Counted from the stretch's first letter, positions 44,876 through 54,823 are shown. The stretch: 64,000 nt of DNA from Roseateles sp. DAIF2 (GCF_015624425.1 NZ_CP049919.1:1116001-1180000), one strand, 5' to 3'. Notes: generated by a model from the sequence alone, not told the origin. A program made the numbers and translations.

Positions 44876-46198
44876 TCAAGGGCGGGCCAGCGCCCGCTCC
44901 AGCTTCAGCGCCGCCTGCAGCTGCTCGCCGCGCAGGTCCTGCGCCAGCAGCTCGCGCTCCAGCGCCTGGCGATCCTGGCGCAGGCGCTGCAGCAGGCTGT
45001 CGATGCCCAGGCGGTAGCGCTGCTCGGACAGCTGTGCGGCCTGGCGCGCCTGGCGCGCCGCCCTGTCCGCATGGTTCGCGGCCGAGCCCAGCTCCTGCGC
45101 GCGCGCCAGCGCGCCCTGGGTCTCCTCCGCGGCCTCCAGCGTCACGCGCCGGAACTCGGCCGCGGCCAGCTCGGCGCGTGCCTGCGCGGCGTCGCGCTGG
45201 GCGCGGCGCTCGCCGCCGTCCAACAGCGCCCAGGCCAGGCCCAGGCCGAGAAAGCGGTCGGTGCTGTCGCGTAAAGCGCCGGCCAGGCCGCCGCCATTGC
45301 GCAGGCGCTGCATGTTCGCTTCCAGCGCCACGCTGGGCCACAGCGCCGCCTTGGCCGCGGTGGCGGAGGCGCTGGAGCCGCGCAGGCGCGCCTCGGCCGC
45401 CCGCACATCGGGGCGCTGGGCCAGGCTCTGCAGCGGCAGCTGCGCCGGGACCCGATGCTCGGGCAGCGGGCCGTCGGCCAGCGCCTGCCATTCGCCCGCC
45501 TCGATGTCGCTGAGCCGCACCAGGCGCAGCAGCGCATGCTGGCGCTGCTGTTCCTGCTGGGCCAGCTCGGCGCGGCGCTGCTCCAGCTCGGCCTCGCCCT
45601 CCAGCTGATCGCCCGCGCCGCGCAGGCCGGCGGCCAGCAGCATCTGCTCCAGCTGCTGCTGGTGCTGCAGGGTGGCGAGCAGCTCGCCGCGCTGGCGCTG
45701 CGCCAGGCCGGCGCTGCGCAGGCGCAGGAGCTCGGCGCGCAGCGAGTTGGCGAGCGCCAGCCGCGCGGCCTGCAGATCGGCCTCGACCGCGGCCTGCTGG
45801 GCCTGCGCCGCCTGGCTGCGAGCGCGCTGGCGGCCGAACAGGTCCAGCTCCCAGCGGAAAGTGAGATTGGCCTGGCGGCGCTGGCCATCGACGCGGCTTG
45901 ATTTCTGTCCGTCGCTGCGCTGCTCATGCGCCTTGCCGGCCTCGGCCTTCAGATCCAGCTTCGGAGCGCCGTCGGCGCGGGCGATGCCGAGTTCGGCCTC
46001 GGCCTCGCGCAGCTTGGCCAGCGCCCCGGCCAGCTCGGCGCTGTTGTTGACGCCGCGCTCGATCAGCGCCTCGGCCGCCGGCTCCAGGCGCAGCGCCGGC
46101 GGCGCGTCACCCTGCGCCAGGCCGGGCCGCGCCGCCAGCAGCAGGCTGGCGCCGAGCAGCCAGGCCGCCCGCAGCAGCGAATGCTTGCTCATCAGCAT
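44876..46198 (-). CDS. TolC/OprM-family outer-membrane efflux channel
   Basis: 440 residues (start 46198, or 46192 two codons later). A signal peptide ends PGLA near residue 28 with no lipobox cysteine. Two repeated coiled-coil halves rich in Ala/Gln/Glu/Arg are visible, with EAELGIARADGAPKLDL and QRPDVRAAEARLRGSSASATAAKAALWPSV signatures. It forms the outer-membrane duct of a tripartite pump with the RND and adaptor genes upstream. It overlaps the RND gene by 7 bp and is last in that operon. Confidence 0.92.
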   Translation of the reverse strand: MLMSKHSLLRAAWLLGASLLLAARPGLAQGDAPPALRLEPAAEALIERGVNNSAELAGALAKLREAEAELGIARADGAPKLDLKAEAGKAHEQRSDGQKSSRVDGQRRQANLTFRWELDLFGRQRARSQAAQAQQAAVEADLQAARLALANSLRAELLRLRSAGLAQRQRGELLATLQHQQQLEQMLLAAGLRGAGDQLEGEAELEQRRAELAQQEQQRQHALLRLVRLSDIEAGEWQALADGPLPEHRVPAQLPLQSLAQRPDVRAAEARLRGSSASATAAKAALWPSVALEANMQRLRNGGGLAGALRDSTDRFLGLGLAWALLDGGERRAQRDAAQARAELAAAEFRRVTLEAAEETQGALARAQELGSAANHADRAARQARQAAQLSEQRYRLGIDSLLQRLRQDRQALERELLAQDLRGEQLQAALKLERALARP

Positions 46199-49100
46199 GC
46201 TTGTTGTTCCTCGTTCATTGGCTTGTCTTTCTTCTTGCCGCCCAGACGCTGGCGCAGCCCTTCGAGCTGGCGGTAGACCAGCGGCACGAACAGCAGGCTC
46301 AGCAGGGTGCTGCTGATCAGGCCGCCGATCACGGCCACCGCCATCGGCGCGCGGAAGCCGTCGTCATGGCCCCAGCCCAGCGCCGCCGGCAGCATGCCGC
46401 CGACCATCGCCAAGGTGGTCATCACGATCGGGCGCACCCGCTCGCGGCCGGCCTGGGTGATCGCGGCATCCAGGCCCAGGCCGTCGCGGCGCGCCTCGAT
46501 GATGAAGTCCACCAGCAGGATGGAGTTCTTCGCGACGATGCCGAACAGCATCAGCAGGCCGATCACGGTGGACAGGTTCAGCGAATGCCCGCCCAGCAGC
46601 AGCGCGATCGAGGCGCCGCTGAGCGCCAGCGGCAACGCCAGCATGATGGACAGCGGCTGCAGCCAGTCGTCGAACAGCAGCACCAGCACCGCATAGACCG
46701 CCACCAGGCCGAACAGCGCGGCGGTCGCGAAGCGCTCGAACATCTCGGCCATGTGCTGCGCCTGCCCATAAGGCGCCAGGCGCACGCCGGGCGGCAGCTC
46801 GCGGTAGGCGGGCAGGGCCTCGATCGCCGCGATTCCCTCGCTGAGCGAGACGCCCGGTGCCAGGTTGGCCTCCAGCTTGATCACGCGCTCGCGGTTCAGG
46901 CGGTTCAGGCTCGAGGGCGTGCTGCCCGGCTCGATCGTCGCCACCGTCTCCAGCGGCACCACGCCACCGCTGCCGGTCGGGATCGGCAGCTGGCGCAGCG
47001 CCTCGATCGACAGGGCCTGGCCGCCGGCCAGGCGCAGGCGCACCGCGACCAGCTTGCCGTCGATCACGATGCGCGGCAGCGCGGCGTCGCTGGCGCCCAG
47101 GGTGGCCAGGCGCATCGCGTCGGCCAGCGTGTTGGCGTCGACGCCCAGGCGGGCGGCGGCCTCGGGGCGCAGGCGCAGGTCCAGGCTGGTCAGCGGCCGG
47201 CCCTGGTCCAGGCCGACGTCCTGCAGCAGCGGCAGCTCGGCGGCCTCGCGCAGCAGGCGCAGCATCGCCGGTTCCAGCTTGCCCGGGTCGGTGGAGACGA
47301 AGCTCAGGCTCATGTCCTTTTCCCAGCCGCCCAGCAGCAGGTTGCTGCGCAGATCCGGTACCGTGGCCAGGCGCTCGCGCAGCTGATCCTCCAGCTCGGT
47401 GGCGCTCAGCTTGCGCGCGCTGGGCGGCGCCAGCTGCAGGCGCAGCGCGCCCTGGTCGGGACTGCTGCGTTCGTAGGCGAACACGGCGGTGACGTCGGGC
47501 ACGCCGGCGATCGCGCCGCGCAGCCGCTCGGCGGCCTGCACCGATTGGCGCAGGCTGGCGCCCGGCGGCAGCTCGTAGTAGACGGGGATCGCCTGCGGCC
47601 GGGTCTCGGGCATGAAGCCCGAGGGCAGCAGGGACAACAGGCCGAAGGTCGCCAGCAGCAGGCAGCCGCCCATGCCCAGCGAGGCGCGGCGGTGCCGCAT
47701 CACCCAGTCCAGCAGGCGCAGATAGCCCAGCTGCATGCGGCCCGGCGCGACCTCGCCGCCATGGTGGGGGCGCAGCCAGCGCGCGCACATCATCGGCGTC
47801 ACCAGGCGCGCCACGCACAGCGAGGCCAGCACCGCGAAGGTGGTGGTCAGGCCGAACTCGGTGAAGTACTTGCCGACCACACCGCCGATGAAGCTGACCG
47901 GCAGGAACACCGCGACGATGGTCATCGTGATCGCCACCACCGCCAGGCCCAGCGCGTCGGCGCCGCGCGCGGAGGCCTCGCGCGGCGTCTCGCCGTTCTC
48001 GATGCGGCGCGCGATGTTCTCGATCTCGACGATCGCGTCGTCCACCAGGATGCCGATCACCAGGATCAGCGCCAGCAGGGTGATGCTGTCGAGCTGGAAA
48101 CCGCGCCACTGCATCGCGACGAAGGTCGGCAGCAGCGACAGCGGGATCGCCGCCGCGGCCAGCAGGGTGGCGCGCCAGTCGCGCAGGAAGAACCAGACCA
48201 CCAGCACGGTCAGCAGCGCGCCCTCCAGCAGGGTGTCGCGCGCGCCGCCGTAGCTCATGCGGGTGAACTCGACGTTGTCCTCGAACAGCTCGATGCGCAT
48301 CTCCGGATGCGCCTGCCGGTATTCGTCCAGCGCACGGGCCACGCCCTCGGCCAGCTTCAGCTCGGAGGCGCCGCGCTTCTTGTAGACCTCCAGCACCAGC
48401 ACCGGCTGGCCGTTCAAGAGCGCGAAGCCGTTCGGCTCGTTGCCCTCGTCGACCACCCGGCCCAGCTCGCCCAGCGCGATGCTGCGGCCCTTGTCCAGGG
48501 TCACCAGGCGCTTGGCCAGGGTCTGGGCATCGGTGCTGGCGCCCAGCACGCGCAGCGGGCGCATGCGCTCGTCGCCGTCGCGCACCGTGCCGGCCGGGAT
48601 ATTGGCCTCGCCCAGCTGCAGCTGGCGCGCCAGCTCGGCGACACTGACGCCGGCCGCGCTCAGGCGTGCCGGATCCAGCTCGATGCGCAGCTCGCGCTTG
48701 GCGCCGCCCAGACGCTTGAACTGCTGCACGCCGGTGACGCCCAGCAGCTTGGGCCCGAGCTGCTCGTCGATGCGGCGGCTCAGCTCCATCTCGTCGATGC
48801 CCTCGGCCGAAACCGAGAAGCTCTGCAGCGCCCAGCCCGAGACATCGACCCGCGTCACCAGCGGTTCGCCGATCTGGGCCGGCAGCTCGGGCCGGATGCG
48901 GCTCACCGCGTCGCGCACATCGCTGGCGGCGCGGTCGATATTGGCCTCCAGCTGGAACTCGGCGGTGATCGAGACCTGGCCGTTGGCGATCGTGGTGCTG
49001 AGGTTGTTCAGCCCCGGCAGGCCGGCCAGGCCTTCCTCCAGGCGCCGCGCCACATTGGTCTCCAGCTCCTGTGGCGTGGCGCCGGGCTGTGCGACGTCGA

Positions 49101-49245
49101 CGCTGATGATGGGCAGCTCGACGCGCGGGTCGCCGGCGACCGGCAGCTTGTTGAAGGCGACGATGCCGGCCAGCGACAGCAGCAGGAACAGCAGCACGAT
49201 GGGCGTCGGCTTGGCGATCGCCCAGGAAGAGATCTTCAGGCTCAT
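46192..49245 (-). CDS. RND-family (HAE1-type) efflux pump inner-membrane subunit
   Basis: 1017 residues with the RND duplication: 12 TM helices and two large periplasmic loops. The proton-relay aspartates are in VIGILVDDAIVEIENI (TM4), and the partner lysine is in FGIVAKNSILLVDFI (TM10). The entry sequence PIVLLFLLLSLAGIVAFNKLPV is typical of HAE1 multidrug exporters. It uses the proton gradient to export hydrophobic drugs through TolC-like channels. It overlaps the adaptor gene by 4 bp upstream and the channel gene by 7 bp. Confidence 0.95.
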   Translation of the reverse strand: MSLKISSWAIAKPTPIVLLFLLLSLAGIVAFNKLPVAGDPRVELPIISVDVAQPGATPQELETNVARRLEEGLAGLPGLNNLSTTIANGQVSITAEFQLEANIDRAASDVRDAVSRIRPELPAQIGEPLVTRVDVSGWALQSFSVSAEGIDEMELSRRIDEQLGPKLLGVTGVQQFKRLGGAKRELRIELDPARLSAAGVSVAELARQLQLGEANIPAGTVRDGDERMRPLRVLGASTDAQTLAKRLVTLDKGRSIALGELGRVVDEGNEPNGFALLNGQPVLVLEVYKKRGASELKLAEGVARALDEYRQAHPEMRIELFEDNVEFTRMSYGGARDTLLEGALLTVLVVWFFLRDWRATLLAAAAIPLSLLPTFVAMQWRGFQLDSITLLALILVIGILVDDAIVEIENIARRIENGETPREASARGADALGLAVVAITMTIVAVFLPVSFIGGVVGKYFTEFGLTTTFAVLASLCVARLVTPMMCARWLRPHHGGEVAPGRMQLGYLRLLDWVMRHRRASLGMGGCLLLATFGLLSLLPSGFMPETRPQAIPVYYELPPGASLRQSVQAAERLRGAIAGVPDVTAVFAYERSSPDQGALRLQLAPPSARKLSATELEDQLRERLATVPDLRSNLLLGGWEKDMSLSFVSTDPGKLEPAMLRLLREAAELPLLQDVGLDQGRPLTSLDLRLRPEAAARLGVDANTLADAMRLATLGASDAALPRIVIDGKLVAVRLRLAGGQALSIEALRQLPIPTGSGGVVPLETVATIEPGSTPSSLNRLNRERVIKLEANLAPGVSLSEGIAAIEALPAYRELPPGVRLAPYGQAQHMAEMFERFATAALFGLVAVYAVLVLLFDDWLQPLSIMLALPLALSGASIALLLGGHSLNLSTVIGLLMLFGIVAKNSILLVDFIIEARRDGLGLDAAITQAGRERVRPIVMTTLAMVGGMLPAALGWGHDDGFRAPMAVAVIGGLISSTLLSLLFVPLVYRQLEGLRQRLGGKKKDKPMNEEQQAC

Positions 49246-50492
49246 CGCTTGGCCTCCGGCACCGGCGTGATGCGCTGGCCTTCGTTGAGCAGGGCGGCCG
49301 CGCCGCGCACCACCTGTTCGCCCGGGGCCAGGCCCTCGACGACCAGCTGCTGGTCCGGCGCCAGGCGCACATGGCGCTTGCGCAGGCGCTGCTTGTCATC
49401 GACGACGAAGACCCAGGGCCGCGGATCGAACTGCAGCGCGCCCGCCGGCAGCGGCGTGCCCTGCAGGGCCGGGCCCTGCAGCCGGGCCAGCGCGGCGACG
49501 CCCAGCGGCGGCAACGCGTTGCCCTGCAGCGCGATGCGCAGGCGAGCGCGGCGCGACTCCTGGCCCTGGCCGGTCTCGATGCTGCGCAGCTTGCCCTGCA
49601 GCGGCGCCAGGCCCTGGCCCTCCAGCTGCACGCTGACCGCGGCCCCGGGCGCGAGGCCGGCCAGGCGCTGCACATCGGCCCAGGCCTCGAACTCGCGATC
49701 GCCGTCGGCGGCCAGCAGGAACCAGGGCGTGGTTGACGCGGTGTCGCTGAACATGCCGCGCTCGACGTGGCGCTCAAACAGGCGGCCGGCGGCCGGCGCG
49801 CGCAGCAGGGTCTCGTCCAGGCGCTGCTGCGCCTGCGCGAGCTTGGCGGCGGCAGCGGCCAGCTCGGCGCGGGCGGCCTGGGCCTGCTGGGCAGCGTTGC
49901 TGCGCTCCTTTTCCTGCTGGGCCAGGGTGCTGGCGCGGTCCTGCTGGTCCTGCTGGCTGACGGCGCCGGTGGCGACCGCCAGGCGGTAGCGCTCGTCGGT
50001 GGCGCGCGCCAGCGCCAGGCTGGCCTCGGCCTTGCCCAGCTGGGCCTGTGCGGCCTCGGCCAGGGCCTGCAGGCGGCGGTGCTGCTGGCGCGCCTCCTCG
50101 TGCTCGTGGCGCTGGCTGCGCGCATCCAGCTGCACCAGCGGCTGGCCGGCCTTCACCAGCTCGCCGGCGTCGGCCAGCACGGCCTCGACGCGCAGGCCAT
50201 GCACGGTCGGCAGCAGCTGCATCGGCTGGCGCGCGACGATGCGGCCCGGCAGTTCCAGCGCGGCTCGGGCCTCCTGCGGGCGCACCACCAGGGTGGTGAT
50301 GCGCATCGTCGCGTTGTCCTGCGGTGTCGGCGCGGGCGCCTCGCTGCAGGCTTGCAGGAGCAGCAGCGTTGCCAGCCCGGGCGCAAACAGCTGGCGGGCG
50401 GGGAAGGGGGGTGAGAAACGATGGGCGGGCAAGGAAGGACTCCGGACTGCGTGGCCAATAAGGAAGTGGCGCAATGTAGGCGGCGCCGGCAC
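49242..50492 (-). CDS. RND periplasmic adaptor (HlyD/MFP) lipoprotein
   Basis: Up to 416 residues. A lipoprotein signal LFAPGLATLLLLQACS ends at a lipobox cysteine near residue 49, so the true start is probably a GTG or later codon and the first about 15-20 residues are uncertain. The mature protein has lipoyl/barrel-sandwich halves (GRIVARQPMQLLPTVHGLRV, then a long coiled coil from EHEEARQQHRRL to RLDETLLRAPAAGRL) and beta-barrel domain. It is first gene of the pump operon and divergent from a two-component system 98 bp away. Confidence 0.9.
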   Translation of the reverse strand: MPAPPTLRHFLIGHAVRSPSLPAHRFSPPFPARQLFAPGLATLLLLQACSEAPAPTPQDNATMRITTLVVRPQEARAALELPGRIVARQPMQLLPTVHGLRVEAVLADAGELVKAGQPLVQLDARSQRHEHEEARQQHRRLQALAEAAQAQLGKAEASLALARATDERYRLAVATGAVSQQDQQDRASTLAQQEKERSNAAQQAQAARAELAAAAAKLAQAQQRLDETLLRAPAAGRLFERHVERGMFSDTASTTPWFLLAADGDREFEAWADVQRLAGLAPGAAVSVQLEGQGLAPLQGKLRSIETGQGQESRRARLRIALQGNALPPLGVAALARLQGPALQGTPLPAGALQFDPRPWVFVVDDKQRLRKRHVRLAPDQQLVVEGLAPGEQVVRGAAALLNEGQRITPVPEAKR

Positions 50493-50590
50493 GGCGCGCC
50501 TGAGTCCCGCGGCGCGGCGCTGGGCCCGGCGGCCCGCGGCCCTGGGTCTGCAGACCCAGTCGGTGCGCGGCGCGCACAGTCCGGGCCGCT

Positions 50591-52021
50591 ATGCTGACCG
50601 GGCGGTCCGCTGGGGGCCGGGTCCTGGAGCGAAGCATCTTGCGTTTGTGGCAATCCCTGTGGTGGAAGCTGAGCCTCGGCTCGATCGCCGTGACCCTGGT
50701 GGGCAGCACCTTGGCGGCCCTGCTGCTGAGCCCGGTGCAGGACGCGCATGGCTTCAAGCAGGTGGTCAAGCCGGCCCATCTGCGCCAGCTGATCGAGCCG
50801 GAGCTGCGCGTACTGCAGGGGCGGCGCCAGGACCGCGCGCTGGTCGCACAGATGCTGGACGCGATGCAGCAGCGCCTGCTCAACGTCGACGGCCCCGAGG
50901 GCTATTACGGCATCCGCGAGTCCTCCGACCCGATGGTCAGCCTGGCGCTGTTCGACGACGAGGGCAGGCGCGTCGCGCTGCGCGAGAACCCGGCGCTGGC
51001 GCTGCCGGATCGCTGGCAGCCGGGGCCGCTGCGGCTGGAGGCGGTCTCGGCGGCCGAGCGCCTGCTGGTGCTGCCGCTGGGTGATGGCGGGACCCTGATG
51101 GTGCGCCATTACGCGCGCTTCGACGTCTGGAAGAACCTGCGCAGCGCGCTGCGGGATGCCGGCAGCTTCTTTGGCTGGATGGTGCTGCTGATGGCGCTGC
51201 CGGGCATCATGCTGGGCGTGGGCCTGACCTGGTGGCTGGCCTACCGGCTGCGCCGGCTGGCGCGCATGACCGAGGGTTGGGCGCGCGGCGACTTCTCGAT
51301 GCGCCTGGCCGACGATTCGCGCGACGAGCTGGGCGAGCATGCGCGTGCGATCAACCAGGTCGCGGGCCAGTTGCAGACCCATGTCGAGACCAACCGCGAG
51401 CTGGCCGCGCTGCAGGAGCGCCAGCGCCTGGCGCGCGAGCTGCACGACAGCATCAAGCAGCAGGTCTTCGCCACCGGCCTGCAGCTGCATGCGGCCCAGC
51501 AATGGCTGGAGCGCCAGCCGGCCAAGGCGGCGCAGCTGCTGGCCGAGGCCGCGGCGCAGAACCAGGCGGTGCACCGCGACCTGTCGGGCCTGCTGTCGCG
51601 GCTCAAGCCGCTGGAGGCCTCGCGCCGCCAGGACCTGCGCGAGGAGCTGGCGCTGCGCCTGCAGCCCTGGCAGGCCCATCTGGAACTGAGCCTGGAGGTG
51701 CCCGGCGGGCTGGCGCTGCCCTTCGAGCAGGCGCATGAGCTGGCCAGCATCGCCAACGAGGCGGTGGCCAATGCGCTGCGCCATGGCGGCGCGCGGCGCG
51801 TGCGGCTGGGCTGGTCGGCGGAGGCCGGCCATGCCGAGCTGGTGATCGCCGACGAGGGCCGGGGCTTCGATGCCGGCCAGACCGCCAACGGTCATGGCCT
51901 GACCAATATGTTCGAGCGCGCCGCGGCCCTGCCGGGCGGCGCGCTCTTTCTCGATGCCGCGCCGGGCCGGGGCTGCCGCCTGGCCGTGCGCTTCCAGTTT
52001 CAGGAGGAGCCGAGCCGATGA
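50591..52021 (+). CDS. NarL-type sensor histidine kinase
   Basis: 476 residues. TM1 (about 28-48) and TM2 (about 195-217) flank a roughly 145-residue periplasmic sensor. A HAMP region, a HisKA_3 dimerisation helix with His285 in ERQRLARELHDSIKQQ, and an ATPase domain (IANEAVANALRHGGA, ADEGRGFD, GHGLTNM) follow. It is paired with the response regulator downstream (4-bp overlap) and divergent from the RND operon, which it likely controls in response to envelope stress or a drug. Confidence 0.92.
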   Translation: MLTGRSAGGRVLERSILRLWQSLWWKLSLGSIAVTLVGSTLAALLLSPVQDAHGFKQVVKPAHLRQLIEPELRVLQGRRQDRALVAQMLDAMQQRLLNVDGPEGYYGIRESSDPMVSLALFDDEGRRVALRENPALALPDRWQPGPLRLEAVSAAERLLVLPLGDGGTLMVRHYARFDVWKNLRSALRDAGSFFGWMVLLMALPGIMLGVGLTWWLAYRLRRLARMTEGWARGDFSMRLADDSRDELGEHARAINQVAGQLQTHVETNRELAALQERQRLARELHDSIKQQVFATGLQLHAAQQWLERQPAKAAQLLAEAAAQNQAVHRDLSGLLSRLKPLEASRRQDLREELALRLQPWQAHLELSLEVPGGLALPFEQAHELASIANEAVANALRHGGARRVRLGWSAEAGHAELVIADEGRGFDAGQTANGHGLTNMFERAAALPGGALFLDAAPGRGCRLAVRFQFQEEPSR

Positions 52022-52659
52022 TTTCCGTGCTGATCTGTGACGACCATGCGCTGGTGCGCTATGGCATTGCCGCGGTGCTGGAGGCCCATGGCGAGTTCCG
52101 CATCGTCGGCGCGGTGGGCGAGGGCGCACGCGCGATCGAGCTGGCGCAGCGCGAGCGGCCGCAGGTGGTGCTGATGGACCTCTTGATGCCGGGCATGAAC
52201 GGCGTCGAGGCGACGCGCGAGATCCGCCGCGTCAGCCCCGCCAGCCAGGTGCTGCTGCTGACCAGCCATGAGGGCGACGAGCCGGCGCTGGAGGCGATGC
52301 AGGCCGGCGCGATCTCCTACCTGCTGAAGGACACGCCGCCGGCCGAGCTGGTGCAGGCGATCGAGCGCGCCGCGCGCGGCGAGGCCACCCTGCATCCGCG
52401 CGTCGCCGGCGCGATGGTGCGCGCGCTGACCCAGCCGCGCGGCGGCAGCGCTGGCGGCCTCAGCGAGCGCGAGGCTGAGGTGCTGAGCCTGGTGGCCGAC
52501 GGCCTCAGCAACGCCCAGATCGCCGCCCGCCTGGCGCTGGCCGAGAAGACGGTCAAGAACCATGTCTCCAACCTGCTGGCCAAGCTGCAGCTGGAGGACC
52601 GCACACAGGCCGCCGTGTATGCCTGGCGCGAGGGGCTCAAAGGCCGACCCAAGCCTTAA
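52018..52659 (+). CDS. NarL/LuxR-type response regulator
   Basis: 213 residues. A receiver domain with acidic DD (8-9) and phosphoacceptor Asp54 in VVLMDLLMPGMNG, then a LuxR-type HTH (about 147-205; LSEREAEVLSLVADGLSNAQIAARL, with EKTVKNHVSNLLAKL). The start overlaps the kinase stop (ATGA). Its most likely targets are its own promoter and the divergent RND efflux operon. Confidence 0.94.
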   Translation: MISVLICDDHALVRYGIAAVLEAHGEFRIVGAVGEGARAIELAQRERPQVVLMDLLMPGMNGVEATREIRRVSPASQVLLLTSHEGDEPALEAMQAGAISYLLKDTPPAELVQAIERAARGEATLHPRVAGAMVRALTQPRGGSAGGLSEREAEVLSLVADGLSNAQIAARLALAEKTVKNHVSNLLAKLQLEDRTQAAVYAWREGLKGRPKP

Positions 52660-52750
52660 GTGTGGCCCGCCGATCGGGCGGCTCGATCCCGGAAACATCC
52701 GTAGGCATCGGTGGAAACCCCAATCCACACGGCCGTCATCGTTTTGTGTT

Positions 52751-52797
52751 TGATCAAAAAATGTCGCTATGATCAAAAAACTGAAAATCCTTGATCA
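52751..52797. promoter_or_regulatory. Three TTGATCAAA-type repeats upstream of the RpiR gene
   Basis: TGATCA cores followed by A-tracts at 52751-52756, 52770-52775 and 52792-52797, spaced 19 and 22 bp, about two turns apart, in an A/T-rich segment. They lie 55-100 bp before the RpiR start. They most likely form an autoregulatory operator and promoter for the rpiR-iaaA-gsi operon. The remaining 52660-52750 shows only one small GC hairpin. Confidence 0.62.
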
Positions 52798-52851
52798 AAT
52801 GCGGCCGCCCTGAAGGTCGTACCCACCCGGACTTCGGCAGGCAGCAAGTAC

Positions 52852-53817
52852 ATGGCGGCGACCCCCTTTCCCGGCAATCCCTCGATGGCGCAGCGCATTG
52901 CGCGCGCCATGCCGACGCTGACCCGCTCGCACCGCCAGGTGGCCGACTATGTGCTGGCCCACCCGCTGAAGGTGGCGACGATGCCGATCGACGAGCTGGC
53001 CGCGGCCGCCGGCGTTTCGGTGGCCACCGCGAACCGACTCGCGCGGGCGCTGGAGTTCGAGGGCTTCGCGCAGTTCCGCGCCGCGCTGGTGCTGGGCTTC
53101 GAGACGGCGCTGGCGCCGGTCGAGCGGCTGCGCAGCAAGCTGGAGGAAGGGCCGGCGACGGTGGCCGATGTGTTCGACGGCGCGCTGGCCGACATCGCCC
53201 GCAACGCCGAGGCGACGCGCCAGGGGTTGGATCGCCGCGCCTGCGCGCAGGCGGTGGACGCGGTGCTGAAGGCGCAGCGCATCCATATCGTCGGCTACGG
53301 CGCCAGCGGCTGGCTGGGTGGCCTGCTGGCGCGCAGCCTGGACCGCTACTGCGACAACGTGCATCTGCTCGCCAGCATCGAGGGCTCCTCGCATGGCGCG
53401 CGCCTGCTGGGCCGGCTCAAGCCGCGCGACCTGGTGATCGCGATCGCCTTCCCGCGCTACCTGTCCGACACCGTGCTGCTGGCCAAGCGCGTGCATGAGG
53501 CCGGCGTGCCCCTGCTGGCGCTGACCGACGGCCCCGCCTCGCCGCTGGTGCCGTTGTCGACGCTGGCGCTGTTCGCCCGCACCGACAGCGCCTATTTCGC
53601 CAATTCCGAGGCCGGCGCGCTGGCCCTGATCGAGGCCCTCAGCAGCGCGGTGGCCCATGCGTCCAAGGGCTCGCTGCAGGCCGCCGAGCAACTGGTCGAG
53701 TCGGTGCTGCCCTGGCTGGACGGCCCGCATGGCGGCCGACTGCGCCCGGTCGAGGCCGGCAGCCCCGAATCGTCTTCCTCCTCCTCCTCTTCCCCCGCCA
53801 AGGTCCGCAAGAAGTGA
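52852..53817 (+). CDS. RpiR/MurR-family regulator of the iaaA-gsi operon
   Basis: 321 residues. The N-terminal HTH_6 (MAQRIARAMPTLTRSHRQVADYVL, ELAAAAGVSVATANRLARAL, about 12-75) is followed by a SIS sugar-phosphate-type domain (RIHIVGYGASGWLGGLLARSLDR, AIAFPRYLSDTVLLAKRV). The C-terminus ends with a serine run encoded by TCC/TCT repeats and a basic KVRKK. It is the first gene of the operon and overlaps iaaA (GTGA). The ligand is unknown; in related operons it senses an intermediate of peptide or amino-sugar breakdown. Confidence 0.92.
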   Translation: MAATPFPGNPSMAQRIARAMPTLTRSHRQVADYVLAHPLKVATMPIDELAAAAGVSVATANRLARALEFEGFAQFRAALVLGFETALAPVERLRSKLEEGPATVADVFDGALADIARNAEATRQGLDRRACAQAVDAVLKAQRIHIVGYGASGWLGGLLARSLDRYCDNVHLLASIEGSSHGARLLGRLKPRDLVIAIAFPRYLSDTVLLAKRVHEAGVPLLALTDGPASPLVPLSTLALFARTDSAYFANSEAGALALIEALSSAVAHASKGSLQAAEQLVESVLPWLDGPHGGRLRPVEAGSPESSSSSSSSPAKVRKK

Positions 53818-54788
53818 ATAGCAGCAGCAGCACCCCCAGCCCCGTGATCGCGATCCACGGCGGCGCCGGCACCCTGAGCCGCAGCAATATCAGCCCCGAG
53901 CAGGAGGCGGCCTACCATGCGGCGCTGGCCGAGATCCTGCGCGCCGGCCAGGCCCTGCTGGCGCAAGGCGGCAGCGCGCTCGACGCGGTGAGCCTGGCGG
54001 TCGACATGCTGGAGGACAACCCGCTGTTCAATGCCGGCCATGGCGCGGTGTTCACCAGCGCCGAGACGCATGAGCTGGACGCCGCGGTGATGGATGGCCG
54101 CGACCTGCGCGCCGGCGCGGTGGCCTGCGTCGGCCGCATCAAGCGCCCGCTGCGCGCGGCGCGCGCGGTGATGGAGCACAGCGAGCATGTGCTGATGGCC
54201 GGCGCCGGCGCCGAGGCCTTCGCCGCGGCCCAGGGCCTGGAGCTGGTCGACCCGGCTTACTTCTCCACCGAATTCCGCCGCGCCCAGCTCAAGCGCGCAC
54301 AGGCGGCCGCGGTGACGGTGCTGGACCATGACGGCGGCGGCAATGACGAGCGCCCGCTGGACGAGGGCCGCAAGTTCGGCACCGTCGGTGCGGTGGCACT
54401 GGACGCGCAGGGCAACCTGGCCGCGGCCACCTCGACCGGCGGCATGACCAACAAGCGCCCGGGCCGGGTCGGCGATTCGCCGCTGATCGGCGCCGGCACC
54501 TATGCCGACAACCGCACGGCGGCCGTGTCCTGCACCGGCAGCGGCGAGATGTTCATCCGCGCCAGCGCGGCCTTCGATGTCTGCGCGCGCATGGCCTATG
54601 GCGGCCTGTCGCTGCAGGACGCCGCCGAGCAGGTGGTGATGCAGGCGCTGCCGGCGATCGATGGCCGCGGCGGCCTGATCGCGGTCGATGCGCGCGGCCA
54701 TGTCAGCCTGCCCTTCAATACCGAGGGCATGTACCGCGGCCAGATGCGGGTCGGCGACGCCGAGCCCTTCACCGCGATCTTCCGCTGA
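53814..54788 (+). CDS. iaaA: Isoaspartyl peptidase/L-asparaginase (Ntn hydrolase)
   Basis: 324 residues from GTG 53814 overlapping the rpiR stop. A plant-type asparaginase precursor: AIHGGAGTL near the N-terminus, LFNAGHGAVFTS, and the self-cleavage site before Thr190 in KFGTVGAVALD, followed by ATSTGGMTNK. Cleavage yields alpha and beta subunits with Thr190 as nucleophile. It hydrolyses beta-aspartyl dipeptides, including beta-Asp-Arg, the final product of cyanophycin breakdown. As in E. coli it is encoded just before a gsi-type importer. Confidence 0.94.
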   Translation: MNSSSSTPSPVIAIHGGAGTLSRSNISPEQEAAYHAALAEILRAGQALLAQGGSALDAVSLAVDMLEDNPLFNAGHGAVFTSAETHELDAAVMDGRDLRAGAVACVGRIKRPLRAARAVMEHSEHVLMAGAGAEAFAAAQGLELVDPAYFSTEFRRAQLKRAQAAAVTVLDHDGGGNDERPLDEGRKFGTVGAVALDAQGNLAAATSTGGMTNKRPGRVGDSPLIGAGTYADNRTAAVSCTGSGEMFIRASAAFDVCARMAYGGLSLQDAAEQVVMQALPAIDGRGGLIAVDARGHVSLPFNTEGMYRGQMRVGDAEPFTAIFR

Positions 54789-54823
54789 TCGCTCCCCCTT
54801 CTTTCGAGTAAGCAGTCCCCTCT

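Noticed and set aside
46201..49989. A 1262-codon plus-strand frame opposite the RND pump genes
   Set aside because: It is antisense to a well-conserved RND transporter and adaptor, with Gln/His/Ala-biased shadow composition.
53770..53800. TCC/TCT microsatellite in the RpiR 3' end as a phase-variation switch
   Set aside because: The unit is a trinucleotide, so length changes keep the frame and only alter a serine tail; no on/off switching is expected.
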